From NCBI GenBank assembly GCA_963665975.1, contig OY762508.1:3472001-3536000 (forward strand): a stretch of DNA of 64,000 nt, in the 5' to 3' direction. The number at the start of each line of letters is the position of its first letter. Position 1 is the first letter of the stretch. The stretch comes from G963665975 sp963665975. Lineage in GTDB: Bacteria; Bacteroidota; Rhodothermia; Rhodothermales; Bin80. Positions 1-7,643 of this stretch are shown here, piece by piece. Position numbers and translations under genes: made by a program. The notes beneath the pieces are model-generated. The model made no database searches and was not told the origin of the DNA. It saw only the letters and a program-made list of their open reading frames with translations.

Positions 1-104
1 AGCTCGTCCTTCCGGAACAATTCCGCCAACCAGCCGCGATCATCCGTGAATCTGGTGAGCGACCGGATCGAGCAATCGTCCACAGGCGCATCCTTCCAAT
101 TCAT
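1..104 (-). CDS. RmlC-like sugar nucleotide epimerase (partial, runs off left edge)
   Basis: Only the first 34 codons are present. The ATG at 104 overlaps the stop of the upstream nucleotidyltransferase gene as ATGA, so the two are translationally coupled. The visible N-terminus carries the sequence FTDDRGWLAELFRKDE, which matches the start of the dTDP-4-dehydrorhamnose 3,5-epimerase/cupin sugar-epimerase family (a conserved DxRGWL segment). Such enzymes act on the keto-sugar nucleotide formed after a nucleotidyltransferase and dehydratase step. Exact substrate cannot be judged from this fragment. The rest of the gene lies outside the window. Confidence 0.6.
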   Translation of the reverse strand, partial: MNWKDAPVDDCSIRSLTRFTDDRGWLAELFRKDE

Positions 105-841
105 GAAGCACCCTCATATACCAGATCGCGGGCCTGTTTGTTGGCCCGATGCCATCCCTCCTGCGTGCCGGCATCACCCCACCAACCCTTCAGGACGCCA
201 TGGCTCAACTGCCCGCTCCGCACATAGGCCGTGTTCACATCGCTCACCTCGTATTCACCGCGTGCGCTAGGCTGTAAAGCACGAATGTGATCGAAGACCT
301 GGTGATCATAAAAGTAGATCCCCGTGACGGCATACGAACTCGGAGGAACGGCTGGCTTTTCGATGATTTCGATGATTGTGTTGCCATCAAAGCGGGGAAC
401 GCCATACTGCGCGGGGTCGGAGACCTCTTTGAGCAGAATGCGGGCGCCGTGTCCCTGCTTGCGGTAGGCCGCCACTTCATCACGGAGGTGGTCGGAGAAG
501 ATATTGTCACCCAGGATGACCACTATCGGACTTCTACCCGCGAAGTTTTCGCAGAGTCCCAGGGCTTGAGCGATTCCGCCCGGCTGATCCTGCACACGGT
601 AGGTAAGGTCGAGTCCCCAGCGGTGGCCGCTGCCCAGGAGGGTTACGACATCGCCCATGTGTTCGGGGCTGGTTACTACTGCGATCTGCTTGATGCCCGC
701 CTCACGCAGCCGATGGAGCGGGTGATAGATCATGGGGTAGCGCCCGACTGGCAGCAGGTGCTTATTGGTCACCTTTGTCAGGGGATACAGGCGGCTGCCC
801 GTTCCTCCGGCCAGTACGACACCTTTAAGAGGTGCACTCAT
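101..841 (-). CDS. RmlA-like sugar-1-phosphate nucleotidyltransferase
   Basis: A 246-aa soluble enzyme expected to join a sugar-1-phosphate to an NTP (dTTP in the RmlA/StrD family), giving an activated sugar for surface polysaccharide. The N-terminus has the nucleotide-binding loop AGGTGSRLYPLT (residues 11-22), followed by KHLLPV. GDN at 111-113 is the usual metal-binding motif and EYEVSDVN the family's later conserved block. It is shorter than classical RmlA (about 290 aa), typical of the short form often found in cell-surface clusters. It lies downstream of gmd in the same direction and overlaps the next epimerase gene by four bases. Nucleotide specificity is inferred. Confidence 0.8.
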   Translation of the reverse strand: MSAPLKGVVLAGGTGSRLYPLTKVTNKHLLPVGRYPMIYHPLHRLREAGIKQIAVVTSPEHMGDVVTLLGSGHRWGLDLTYRVQDQPGGIAQALGLCENFAGRSPIVVILGDNIFSDHLRDEVAAYRKQGHGARILLKEVSDPAQYGVPRFDGNTIIEIIEKPAVPPSSYAVTGIYFYDHQVFDHIRALQPSARGEYEVSDVNTAYVRSGQLSHGVLKGWWGDAGTQEGWHRANKQARDLVYEGAS

Positions 842-902
842 GGTGTTTGTGAAGCGCGTGAGGAAGCGGTGGGCCGTACGCCAGACAGGGTGGGATGATC
901 CA

Positions 903-1946
903 TCATGGGGCCGCGATTTCCAGGTCGTGCGCGACCATTTCCTCGATCATTTCGTCGAGCGACACACGTGGAGTCCAGCCCAGGAGTTCGCTGGCTTTAC
1001 GGGCATCGCCGAGCAGCGCGTGGACTTCCGCCGGTCGATGATAGCGTGGATCAATGGAAACGAGCACGGCGCCCGTCGTTTCGTGCACGGCATGTTCGGC
1101 AGTCCCGCTGCCTTCCCAGCGCAGCGGGATGTCGGCGGCCGCAAAGGCTCTCGTACAAAAATCCCTCACCGTGGTCGCCGTTCCAGTTGCCAGGACAAAA
1201 TCTTCCGGCGTGTTGTGCTGTAGCATCAGCCACATCCCTTCCACAAAATCTCGTGCATGCCCCCAATCTCGAGACGCATCCAGATTGCCTAGCCACAGGC
1301 GATCCTGCATACCAAGTCTGATGTGCGCTGCCGCCCGCGTGATCTTGCGTGTAACAAAGGTTTCACCCCGAAGCGGGCTTTCATGGTTGAATAGAATGCC
1401 GTTTGAGGCAAACAGTCCATAGGATTCCCGGTAGTTGACCGTGATCCAGTACGCGTAGAGCTTTGCTACACCGTACGGGCTGCGCGGGTGGAACGGCGTA
1501 CGCTCATTCTGAGGAGTTTCTGCGACCTTGCCGTACAGTTCGCTCGTGGAAGCCTGGTAAAAGCGGACCTTGCCGGTCAATCCCAGGATGCGAATGGCCT
1601 CCAGAAGCCGCAATGCCCCGATCGCATCTGCGTTGGCGGTATATTCCGGCGTATCAAAGCTGACCTGCACATGACTTTGCGCTCCCAGATTATAGACTTC
1701 GTCGGGTTGGACTTCCTGCAGGACCCGGATCAGATTGGTGGAATCGGTAAGATCCCCGTAGTGGAGTATGAACCGAACATCCTCACCGTGCGGATCCTGG
1801 TACAGATGGTCGATTCTCTGCGTGTTGAACAGGCTGGTCCGGCGCTTGATGCCGTGCACGATGTATCCCTTCTCCAGCAGAAATTCAGCCAGATAAGCGC
1901 CGTCCTGACCGGTGATGCCCGTGATTAGTGCGATGGGTCGCTTCAT
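903..1946 (-). CDS. gmd: GDP-mannose 4,6-dehydratase
   Basis: A 347-aa NADP-dependent short-chain dehydrogenase-fold enzyme converting GDP-mannose to GDP-4-keto-6-deoxymannose, the first step to GDP-L-fucose and related deoxysugars. The Rossmann motif GITGQDG is at residues 10-16. The STSE segment (133-136) and YxxxK (Y158, K162) supply the catalytic residues, and NHESPLRGETFVTRK is the diagnostic family block. Length is normal. The gene starts 11 bases after the stop of the GDP-fucose synthase gene, so the two are almost certainly one operon carrying out consecutive steps. Confidence 0.95.
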   Translation of the reverse strand: MKRPIALITGITGQDGAYLAEFLLEKGYIVHGIKRRTSLFNTQRIDHLYQDPHGEDVRFILHYGDLTDSTNLIRVLQEVQPDEVYNLGAQSHVQVSFDTPEYTANADAIGALRLLEAIRILGLTGKVRFYQASTSELYGKVAETPQNERTPFHPRSPYGVAKLYAYWITVNYRESYGLFASNGILFNHESPLRGETFVTRKITRAAAHIRLGMQDRLWLGNLDASRDWGHARDFVEGMWLMLQHNTPEDFVLATGTATTVRDFCTRAFAAADIPLRWEGSGTAEHAVHETTGAVLVSIDPRYHRPAEVHALLGDARKASELLGWTPRVSLDEMIEEMVAHDLEIAAP

Positions 1947-1957
1947 AAACTGCCGTC

Positions 1958-2923
1958 TCAGGCGGCGATATCCTGGTTTAGGTACCAGGCGTAGGTTTGT
2001 GCAATGCCCTGACGCAGCGGGGTCGTGGCCTTCCAGCCGAGTCGTTGCATCCTGGAAATATCGACAAGTTTGCGCGGCGTTCCGTCCGGCTTCGTGCGGT
2101 CGTAGACAATCGGGGACGTACTGCCGGTAACCTCCCGGATCAACGCAGAAAGCTCTCCAATGGAAATGTCAGCTCCCACACCAACATTGAGTAAGCTGTC
2201 CGGCGCCATTTGAACCAGCGCATGCTCGGGCTGGCGCAGGATGAACAGGCATGCGTCTGCCAGATCTTCGCTGTAGAGAAATTCTCTGCGCGGAGCACCA
2301 GTTCCCCAGACCGTTACGGCATGGTTGCCGGCAGTCTTGGCTTCGTGAAACTTGCGTAGGAGTGCGGGCAGGACATGGCTGGACTGGAGATCGAAGTTGT
2401 CGCCGGGGCCGTACAGGTTAGTCGACATCAACGACAAGAAGTCGCAGCGATACTGTTTCCGGAACGCCTGGCACATCTTCACACCCGCTATCTTGGCAAT
2501 GGCGTACCATTCATTGGTGGACTCGAGCGGGCCAGTTAGCAAATGTTCTTCGCGGAGCGGCTGCGGCGCTTCGCGTGGATAGATGCATGTGCTGCCTACG
2601 AAAATGAGGCGTTTTGCAGCGATACGATGGGCTGCATGAAGCACATGGTTCTGGATCAGTAGGTTGTCTCCTATAAATGATGCCGGATAGCGGTCGTTGG
2701 CGAGAATGCCGCCGACCCGCGCCGCGGCGAGGATTACGAATTCCGGCCTGAATTCGTCGAAGAAGGAATCAACCGATTGCTGGTTGCGCAAGTCCAGGTC
2801 GCCTTTTGTTCTGAGGAGAAGGTTCGTAAAGCCGGCACTCCGCAAGCGCCGCACAATCGCGGATCCCAGGAGTCCACGGTGCCCTGCAACATAAATCCTG
2901 GCGCGCTTGGCCGTCAGATGCAT
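1958..2923 (-). CDS. fcl: GDP-L-fucose synthase (GDP-4-keto-6-deoxymannose epimerase/reductase)
   Basis: A 321-aa enzyme that epimerises and reduces the Gmd product to GDP-L-fucose using NADPH. The N-terminal GHRGLLG (residues 14-20) is the characteristic fucose-synthase Rossmann variant. STCIYP (111-116) and NEWYAIAK (Y140, K144) hold the active site, and LMSTNLYGPGDNFD is a family hallmark. It sits directly upstream of gmd in the same orientation. Together they make GDP-fucose, presumably for surface glycans. Length and motifs are complete. Confidence 0.95.
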   Translation of the reverse strand: MHLTAKRARIYVAGHRGLLGSAIVRRLRSAGFTNLLLRTKGDLDLRNQQSVDSFFDEFRPEFVILAAARVGGILANDRYPASFIGDNLLIQNHVLHAAHRIAAKRLIFVGSTCIYPREAPQPLREEHLLTGPLESTNEWYAIAKIAGVKMCQAFRKQYRCDFLSLMSTNLYGPGDNFDLQSSHVLPALLRKFHEAKTAGNHAVTVWGTGAPRREFLYSEDLADACLFILRQPEHALVQMAPDSLLNVGVGADISIGELSALIREVTGSTSPIVYDRTKPDGTPRKLVDISRMQRLGWKATTPLRQGIAQTYAWYLNQDIAA

Positions 2924-3005
2924 CCCGTGTGCGTGCTGTTAAGGGTTCCGGAACGTGGTGCTATAATACCTAACGGTCAAGAAAGTGTGCCTGGCGGAGC
3001 TCCGG

Positions 3006-3971
3006 CTACTCGCATGTCGCAGATGCGGTGTGCTTGCCTTCAAGTTGTCGTTGTACATAGGGGAGCGTGCGCCGCAGGCCCTCCGACCGGCTCGTCTGTG
3101 CGATCCAGCCTAGCGCTTCGCGAGCGAGTGTCGTGTTGGGCTGCCGGTTTGCCGGGTCGTCCACCGGGCGGGAAGTGAACATAACGGAGCTCGTGCTGCG
3201 AGTGAGCCGCAGGATTTCCTGGGCAAAGTCCAGAATGGTGATCTCGTCGCGGCTGCCGATGTTTACAGGCTCCGTCACGGGACTGAGCAGTAGGCGAACG
3301 ATGCCTTCCACGGTGTCCGTAACATAAGTGAATGATCGCGTTTGCCGTCCGTCGCCATGCACTGTCAATGTTTCCTCGAGCAGCGCCTGACGCATAAAAG
3401 TTGGCAGAGCACGCCCGTCGTCGAGCCGCATACGGGGACCAAAGGTGTTAAAGATCCGCGCTATGCGCGTTTCGATGCAGTGATACCGGTGATAGGCCAT
3501 GGTGATGGCTTCAGCAAATCGCTTGGCCTCATCATACACGCCACGCAGGCCTACAGGATTAACGTTACCCCAATACGTCTCGGGCTGCGGGTGGACTTGC
3601 GGGTCGCCATATACTTCACTCGTAGATGCAAGCAGGAAACGCGCCGCCTTCGCCTTGGTGAGACCAAGAGCATTGTGGGTGCCCATGGCGCCGACCTTCA
3701 GCGTTTGGATTGGCAGGCGGAGGTAATCAATCGGGGAGGCTGGACTGGCGAAGTGCAGTACATAGTCTAAGGGGCCGTCAATCTGGATGAATCGAGTAAC
3801 GTCGTGCTCCAGGAATTGAAAACGAGCATGGCTTAGCAGGTGCACAATATTTTCGGGCGAGCCCGTAAGGAAATTATCGATACAGATTACTTCATGCCCT
3901 TCTGCAATGAACCGGTCGCACAGGTGCGAACCTAAAAACCCGGCACCTCCTGTAATTAATGTACGTGGCAT
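3006..3971 (-). CDS. UDP-glucuronate decarboxylase (UDP-xylose synthase family)
   Basis: A 321-aa NAD-dependent SDR-fold enzyme predicted to turn UDP-glucuronate into UDP-xylose. GGAGFLGS is at residues 8-15, the family hallmark HFASPASPIDYL at 73-84, STSE at 116-119 and the catalytic YDEAK at 146-150. NTFGPRM and the later GSRDEITI block also fit. I chose the ATG at 3971, where the conserved Rossmann strand begins. An ATG at 4022 would add 17 unconserved residues. Neither start has a Shine-Dalgarno sequence. It is probably the first gene of the nucleotide-sugar operon running to the left edge; the 82-bp gap to fcl holds no gene. Confidence 0.88.
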   Translation of the reverse strand: MPRTLITGGAGFLGSHLCDRFIAEGHEVICIDNFLTGSPENIVHLLSHARFQFLEHDVTRFIQIDGPLDYVLHFASPASPIDYLRLPIQTLKVGAMGTHNALGLTKAKAARFLLASTSEVYGDPQVHPQPETYWGNVNPVGLRGVYDEAKRFAEAITMAYHRYHCIETRIARIFNTFGPRMRLDDGRALPTFMRQALLEETLTVHGDGRQTRSFTYVTDTVEGIVRLLLSPVTEPVNIGSRDEITILDFAQEILRLTRSTSSVMFTSRPVDDPANRQPNTTLAREALGWIAQTSRSEGLRRTLPYVQRQLEGKHTASATCE

Positions 3972-4198
3972 ACGGTCGTCGTGGAGGCTAATGCCGTGGC
4001 AGGCTCCCCGGTAGGGGTGCATGCTCTACAGAGTGGTGTAGTCCTGGGTTAGGATTCTGAATATACGAGCATTCCGGTGCTCATACACGGAGGATTCAGC
4101 CACCTTGGTCCTCGTCAGAGATAGACAGATCGGGGAACCACGACTTTGGCAGGAGACTGGCACGTTGCAAGAATAATGCAACATGGGCGAGCAGCAGG

Positions 4199-4975
4199 TC
4201 ACGGCCCCAGTGGAGCGAGCTTCTCCGGGTAGGTTTCGCGGATCAGCGCACGTGCGAGCGCTCGCGTGGCGTCAACCAGTAGAACGCCTTCACTATGTGT
4301 TTCCGTAACGGCAAGCGGTAACTCTGTACACCCGAGGATGACGGCCTGCGCTCCTTTGTCGCGGAGATGACGCACGCCGTCCAGCACAAGCTGTCGGGCC
4401 TCTGCCGTAACGGGATTGGATTGGGCCTTAATGCCAATCTCGGGAGTGAAAATGGAGCGGTGCACGCTGTCGGCAACGGCAGCCTCCGGCATTACGGCGT
4501 CGAACCCGGCGGCCTCGATCGCGTCTCGGTACAGCCCGATCCGGTGAACGGAACGCGTCGAAAGGGGTCCGATGCGCTGGACATGCGGCATGGCCTCTCG
4601 GACAAACCGGACGGCCTCCTGAATCAGGTGCAGAATGCGAATGCGCCGACCGGATGCGCATAAGGTGTGCCGCAGGACATCATAGATCGCAGGTGCGTGC
4701 GCGCTGTTGCACGGAATGCCGGCAACGCGGACGCCAAGACGATCCAGACCGGTAGCCACGTCCGCGATGGCATATGCCGGATTATTGGCGATTTCGCCAA
4801 GGATGTAGGCGCTGCGGTCCTTGATGCGGTGGCTGTACGAAAGCAGGGCTACCGGCAAGTGCTCCTGGTCCGAGCCAGCCATGGTTTCATCAAATACTTT
4901 TTGCACAAGGTCCAGGCCGGCATACGGTCCCATGCCGCCTAGAACGCCGATGATAGGTTGTGCGTTCGACTCCAT
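4199..4975 (-). CDS. Aspartate/glutamate racemase family protein
   Basis: A 258-aa cytoplasmic protein of the Asp/Glu/hydantoin racemase fold. The two catalytic cysteines are visible: C89 in GIPCNSAHAP and C216 in LGCTELP. The N-terminus has the glycine-rich IGVLGGMGPYAG block typical of aspartate racemases. It may supply a D-amino acid, but substrate cannot be decided from sequence. An open frame extends upstream to 5053; I chose the ATG at 4975 because the conserved GVLGGMGP strand follows directly. It stands alone, with 227 bp of non-coding DNA before the nucleotide-sugar operon. Confidence 0.85.
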   Translation of the reverse strand: MESNAQPIIGVLGGMGPYAGLDLVQKVFDETMAGSDQEHLPVALLSYSHRIKDRSAYILGEIANNPAYAIADVATGLDRLGVRVAGIPCNSAHAPAIYDVLRHTLCASGRRIRILHLIQEAVRFVREAMPHVQRIGPLSTRSVHRIGLYRDAIEAAGFDAVMPEAAVADSVHRSIFTPEIGIKAQSNPVTAEARQLVLDGVRHLRDKGAQAVILGCTELPLAVTETHSEGVLLVDATRALARALIRETYPEKLAPLGP

Positions 4976-5150
4976 ATTGCAGGCAAGGTGCGAGGATGCA
5001 GAGTAAGGTCGGGTACCGGGATTACTTGCGCCATGCTGCAACGCAGCGTGCAATGGCCCGTTGCGTTCCCTTTGCGGGATGCTTATCTTGCCGCGCTTGC
5101 AGGCGGAGGGCGCGTTTCGTTTTTTCGGGACCGCGCTCTTTTGTGTATTA

Positions 5151-5221
5151 TGCCCGGTCGTCTAATGGCAGGACAGCGGCCTTTGGAGCCGTAGGTGGAG
5201 GTTCGAGTCCTCCCCGGGCAA
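5151..5221 (+). tRNA. tRNA-Gln (anticodon UUG)
   Basis: A 71-base cloverleaf. The acceptor stem TGCCCGG pairs with CCGGGCA, with discriminator base A at 5221. The anticodon loop is CTTTGGA with anticodon TTG, which reads CAA (Gln). The T arm contains GGTTCGAGTCC with paired GGAGG/CCTCC sides. No CCA is encoded. It lies about 75 bases upstream of prs and is transcribed in the same direction. Confidence 0.93.
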
Positions 5222-5295
5222 CGACAAGATACTTCTTCTGCATACATGGCACACGCGGCGTTGGCGCCCATGGCGTCAACTTCGCCGATCAGGTA

Positions 5296-6240
5296 ATGAT
5301 GGCATATAAGGAATTACCCATTGGGCTATTTACCGGCAGTAGCAATCCCGCCCTTGCTGCGCGTATCGCCGAGGCCTACGGCCAGGATCTGGGACAGCTA
5401 ACGTGCAAGATCTTTGCGGACGGTGAGCTCTATGTGCGGTATGAGGAGTCGATTCGCGGCGTAGACGTGTTCCTCATCCAGAGTACGTTTCCGAATGCGG
5501 ATAACTGGATGGAATTGCTGCTCTTGATTGATGCCGCCAAGCGGGCGTCGGCAGCACGCATTACTGCCGTGATTCCCTATTTCGGGTATGCGCGCCAGGA
5601 GCGCAAGGACCAGCCTCGGGTGTCGATCGCAGCCAAGTTGATGGCCGATATGCTGGTAACGGCCGGCATTGACCGCCTGCTAACAATGGATCTGCATGCA
5701 TCGCAGATTCAGGGTTTCTTCGATGTTCCGGTGGATCATTTGTACGCCTCACCCGTATTTGTAGACTATTTCCGCGGGATCAATCTGGACAATGTTGTTG
5801 TGGTGGCGCCGGATGTCGGCGCGATCAAGATGGCCCGTGCATACGCAAACCGTCTTCATGCTGAGTTGGCCGTAATAGACAAGCGTCGCCCGAATCAGAA
5901 CGAGGCAGAAGTCGTCAACATCATTGGGGAGATTAAGGGAAGAAACGTGCTGCTGATCGATGACATGATTGATACTGCCGGAACGCTGACAGGTGCGGCG
6001 AATGCGCTGCGGGAAGCAGGCGCAAGGGACATCATGGCTGCTTGCACGCATCCGTTGCTGTCCGGGCCTGCCTATGACCGCATAGAATCGTCGGCCATTA
6101 GCAAGGTCGTTGTGACCGATAGCATCCCACTCAAGCGTGCGTCTTCCAGCGTAGAGGTGGTAGGTGTGGCGGACATGTTTGCCGACGCCATTCGGCGCAT
6201 CGCAACCGATGCTTCGGTTTCGACGTTGTTCAAGCCCTGA
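5296..6240 (+). CDS. prs: Ribose-phosphate pyrophosphokinase
   Basis: A 314-aa enzyme making phosphoribosyl pyrophosphate from ribose-5-phosphate and ATP for nucleotide, His and Trp synthesis. Recognisable blocks are FTGSSNPALA at the N-terminus, FADGELYVRYEESIRG, YFGYARQERKDQPR, the metal-binding DLHASQIQGFFD, and the PRPP-binding loop LLIDDMIDTAGT near residues 218-231. The open frame extends much further upstream, but that part covers the tRNA gene, so the start must be the ATG at 5296 (or the adjacent ATG at 5299). The next gene, rplY, follows after 22 bases; prs-rplY-pth is a common bacterial order. Confidence 0.95.
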   Translation: MMAYKELPIGLFTGSSNPALAARIAEAYGQDLGQLTCKIFADGELYVRYEESIRGVDVFLIQSTFPNADNWMELLLLIDAAKRASAARITAVIPYFGYARQERKDQPRVSIAAKLMADMLVTAGIDRLLTMDLHASQIQGFFDVPVDHLYASPVFVDYFRGINLDNVVVVAPDVGAIKMARAYANRLHAELAVIDKRRPNQNEAEVVNIIGEIKGRNVLLIDDMIDTAGTLTGAANALREAGARDIMAACTHPLLSGPAYDRIESSAISKVVVTDSIPLKRASSSVEVVGVADMFADAIRRIATDASVSTLFKP

Positions 6241-6262
6241 AGACGATTAACGAATAGATGCC

Positions 6263-6877
6263 ATGGATACCATTGCTATTCCAGCACAGAGTCGCTCAGT
6301 CGGCAAGAAGGGCGCCCGCGCCGCTCGCCGTTCAGGTGACGTACCCTGTGTCTTGTACGGACATCACGTGGACCCGGTGGTGTTCCAGATTCCCGAGAGA
6401 AGCCTGAAGCCGCTCATCTACACTGATCAGATGCACCTCGTAGAGATTTCTCTTGACGAGCACGCTTGGGAGTGCATTTTGAAAGATGTCGAATTTCACC
6501 CGGTGACCGACAGGCCCATGCATGTAGACTTTCAGGTCTTGCAGGCGGGAGAAGAGGTGACGCTTACGGTGCCTATTCGATTTGTGGGGACGCCGGTCGG
6601 GCAGGTTCATGGTGGCCGCACCAGTTTCGTTGTGCACGAGTTGTCCGTCACTTGTCTTCCCAAGCACATTCCGTCACAGATCGACGTGGCCGTCGAGCAT
6701 GTAGATATTGGAGGAGCGGTGCATGTTGGCGATATCGACCAGCCGGATCTTGAAATCGGGGTGCCAGCCGATCAGGTGCTAATGATGGTGCTTCGGCCGC
6801 GTGTGGAAGAGCAACCGGTGGAGGAGGAGACGGGGCTTGAGGAAGGTGCGGAATTGACCGATGATGAGGAGGAGTAG
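6263..6877 (+). CDS. rplY: 50S ribosomal protein L25 (TL5/CTC long form)
   Basis: A 204-aa 5S-rRNA-binding ribosomal protein of the two-domain CTC type. The N-terminal L25 domain includes ARAARRSGDVPCVLYG and later VEFHPVTDRPMHVDFQVL. The C-terminal beta domain contains VPIRFVGTPVGQVHGG and ends in a strongly acidic tail (EEETGLEEGAELTDDEEE). The position between prs and pth supports the call. Confidence 0.93.
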   Translation: MDTIAIPAQSRSVGKKGARAARRSGDVPCVLYGHHVDPVVFQIPERSLKPLIYTDQMHLVEISLDEHAWECILKDVEFHPVTDRPMHVDFQVLQAGEEVTLTVPIRFVGTPVGQVHGGRTSFVVHELSVTCLPKHIPSQIDVAVEHVDIGGAVHVGDIDQPDLEIGVPADQVLMMVLRPRVEEQPVEEETGLEEGAELTDDEEE

Positions 6878-6958
6878 CGTCTCGGCGCCGGGAAGGCGAC
6901 TTGCCAGTGGTGATTCGTTTGGAATTATGATTTGTGGCGTCTGTGTGGGACGCAAGCG

Positions 6959-7579
6959 ATGGCACTCGGCAAGCGACTCATTATTGGATTGGGGAATCCC
7001 GGTGAGGCCTACGGCGGCACGCGTCACAACGTGGGCTTTGCCATAGTGGATCATGTGGCCGAACGTAGCGGTGCGACGTTTCTGATGGACGGCCGGGCTG
7101 CGAGCCTGGTTGCACCGTGTCGCCTGCGGGGACGGAGTGTTGTCTTGGTCAAACCGCAGGGTTACGTCAATCGGAGCGGGGCTTCGGTGCAACATTTAAT
7201 CCGCCGCTTTGGGTTGGAGACCAGGGATATTCTGGTGGTCACCGATGATATACATCTGAGTACGGGGCAGCTTCGCCTGCGCGAGCGTGGCGGATCAGCG
7301 GGCCACAACGGAATGCAGAATATCATCGAGAGTCTGGGAACTGACGCATTTCCTCGTCTGCGCATTGGTATAGGAAGCAATTTCGAAATCGGCCGTCAGG
7401 TAGAGTATGTACTGACTCCGTTTACAGAGCAAGAGCAGCGAGTCATAAGTGATACCATAGCACGCGCGCGTGATGCCGTGACCGCCTTCGCAGTAGATGG
7501 TATCGCGCCTGCTATGAACCGGTTCAATCGTACCAGGACGCATGCGCCGCGCTCTTCCGCTGCGCCTGCAGAACAATAA
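6959..7579 (+). CDS. pth: Peptidyl-tRNA hydrolase
   Basis: A 206-aa cytoplasmic enzyme that releases peptides from stalled peptidyl-tRNA. LIIGLGNPGEAYGGTRHNVGF near the start holds the family signature, with the catalytic His in TRHNVGF. VKPQGYVNRSG, VVTDD and RLRERGGSAGHNGMQNI are the other conserved blocks. I chose the ATG at 6959, giving MALGKRLIIGLG; an upstream in-frame start at 6932 would add nine unconserved residues. The C-terminus is basic and proline-rich. Confidence 0.93.
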   Translation: MALGKRLIIGLGNPGEAYGGTRHNVGFAIVDHVAERSGATFLMDGRAASLVAPCRLRGRSVVLVKPQGYVNRSGASVQHLIRRFGLETRDILVVTDDIHLSTGQLRLRERGGSAGHNGMQNIIESLGTDAFPRLRIGIGSNFEIGRQVEYVLTPFTEQEQRVISDTIARARDAVTAFAVDGIAPAMNRFNRTRTHAPRSSAAPAEQ

Positions 7580-7643
7580 ACACGCCAGGAGCTGCGCAAG
7601 GGCTTCTGAGTTGCCGTTCACTTTCTTAAATGTCTATCTGCGA

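Noticed and set aside
4960..5295. Upstream extension of the prs frame
   Set aside because: It runs through the tRNA-Gln gene, and the conserved Prs N-terminus starts at 5296.
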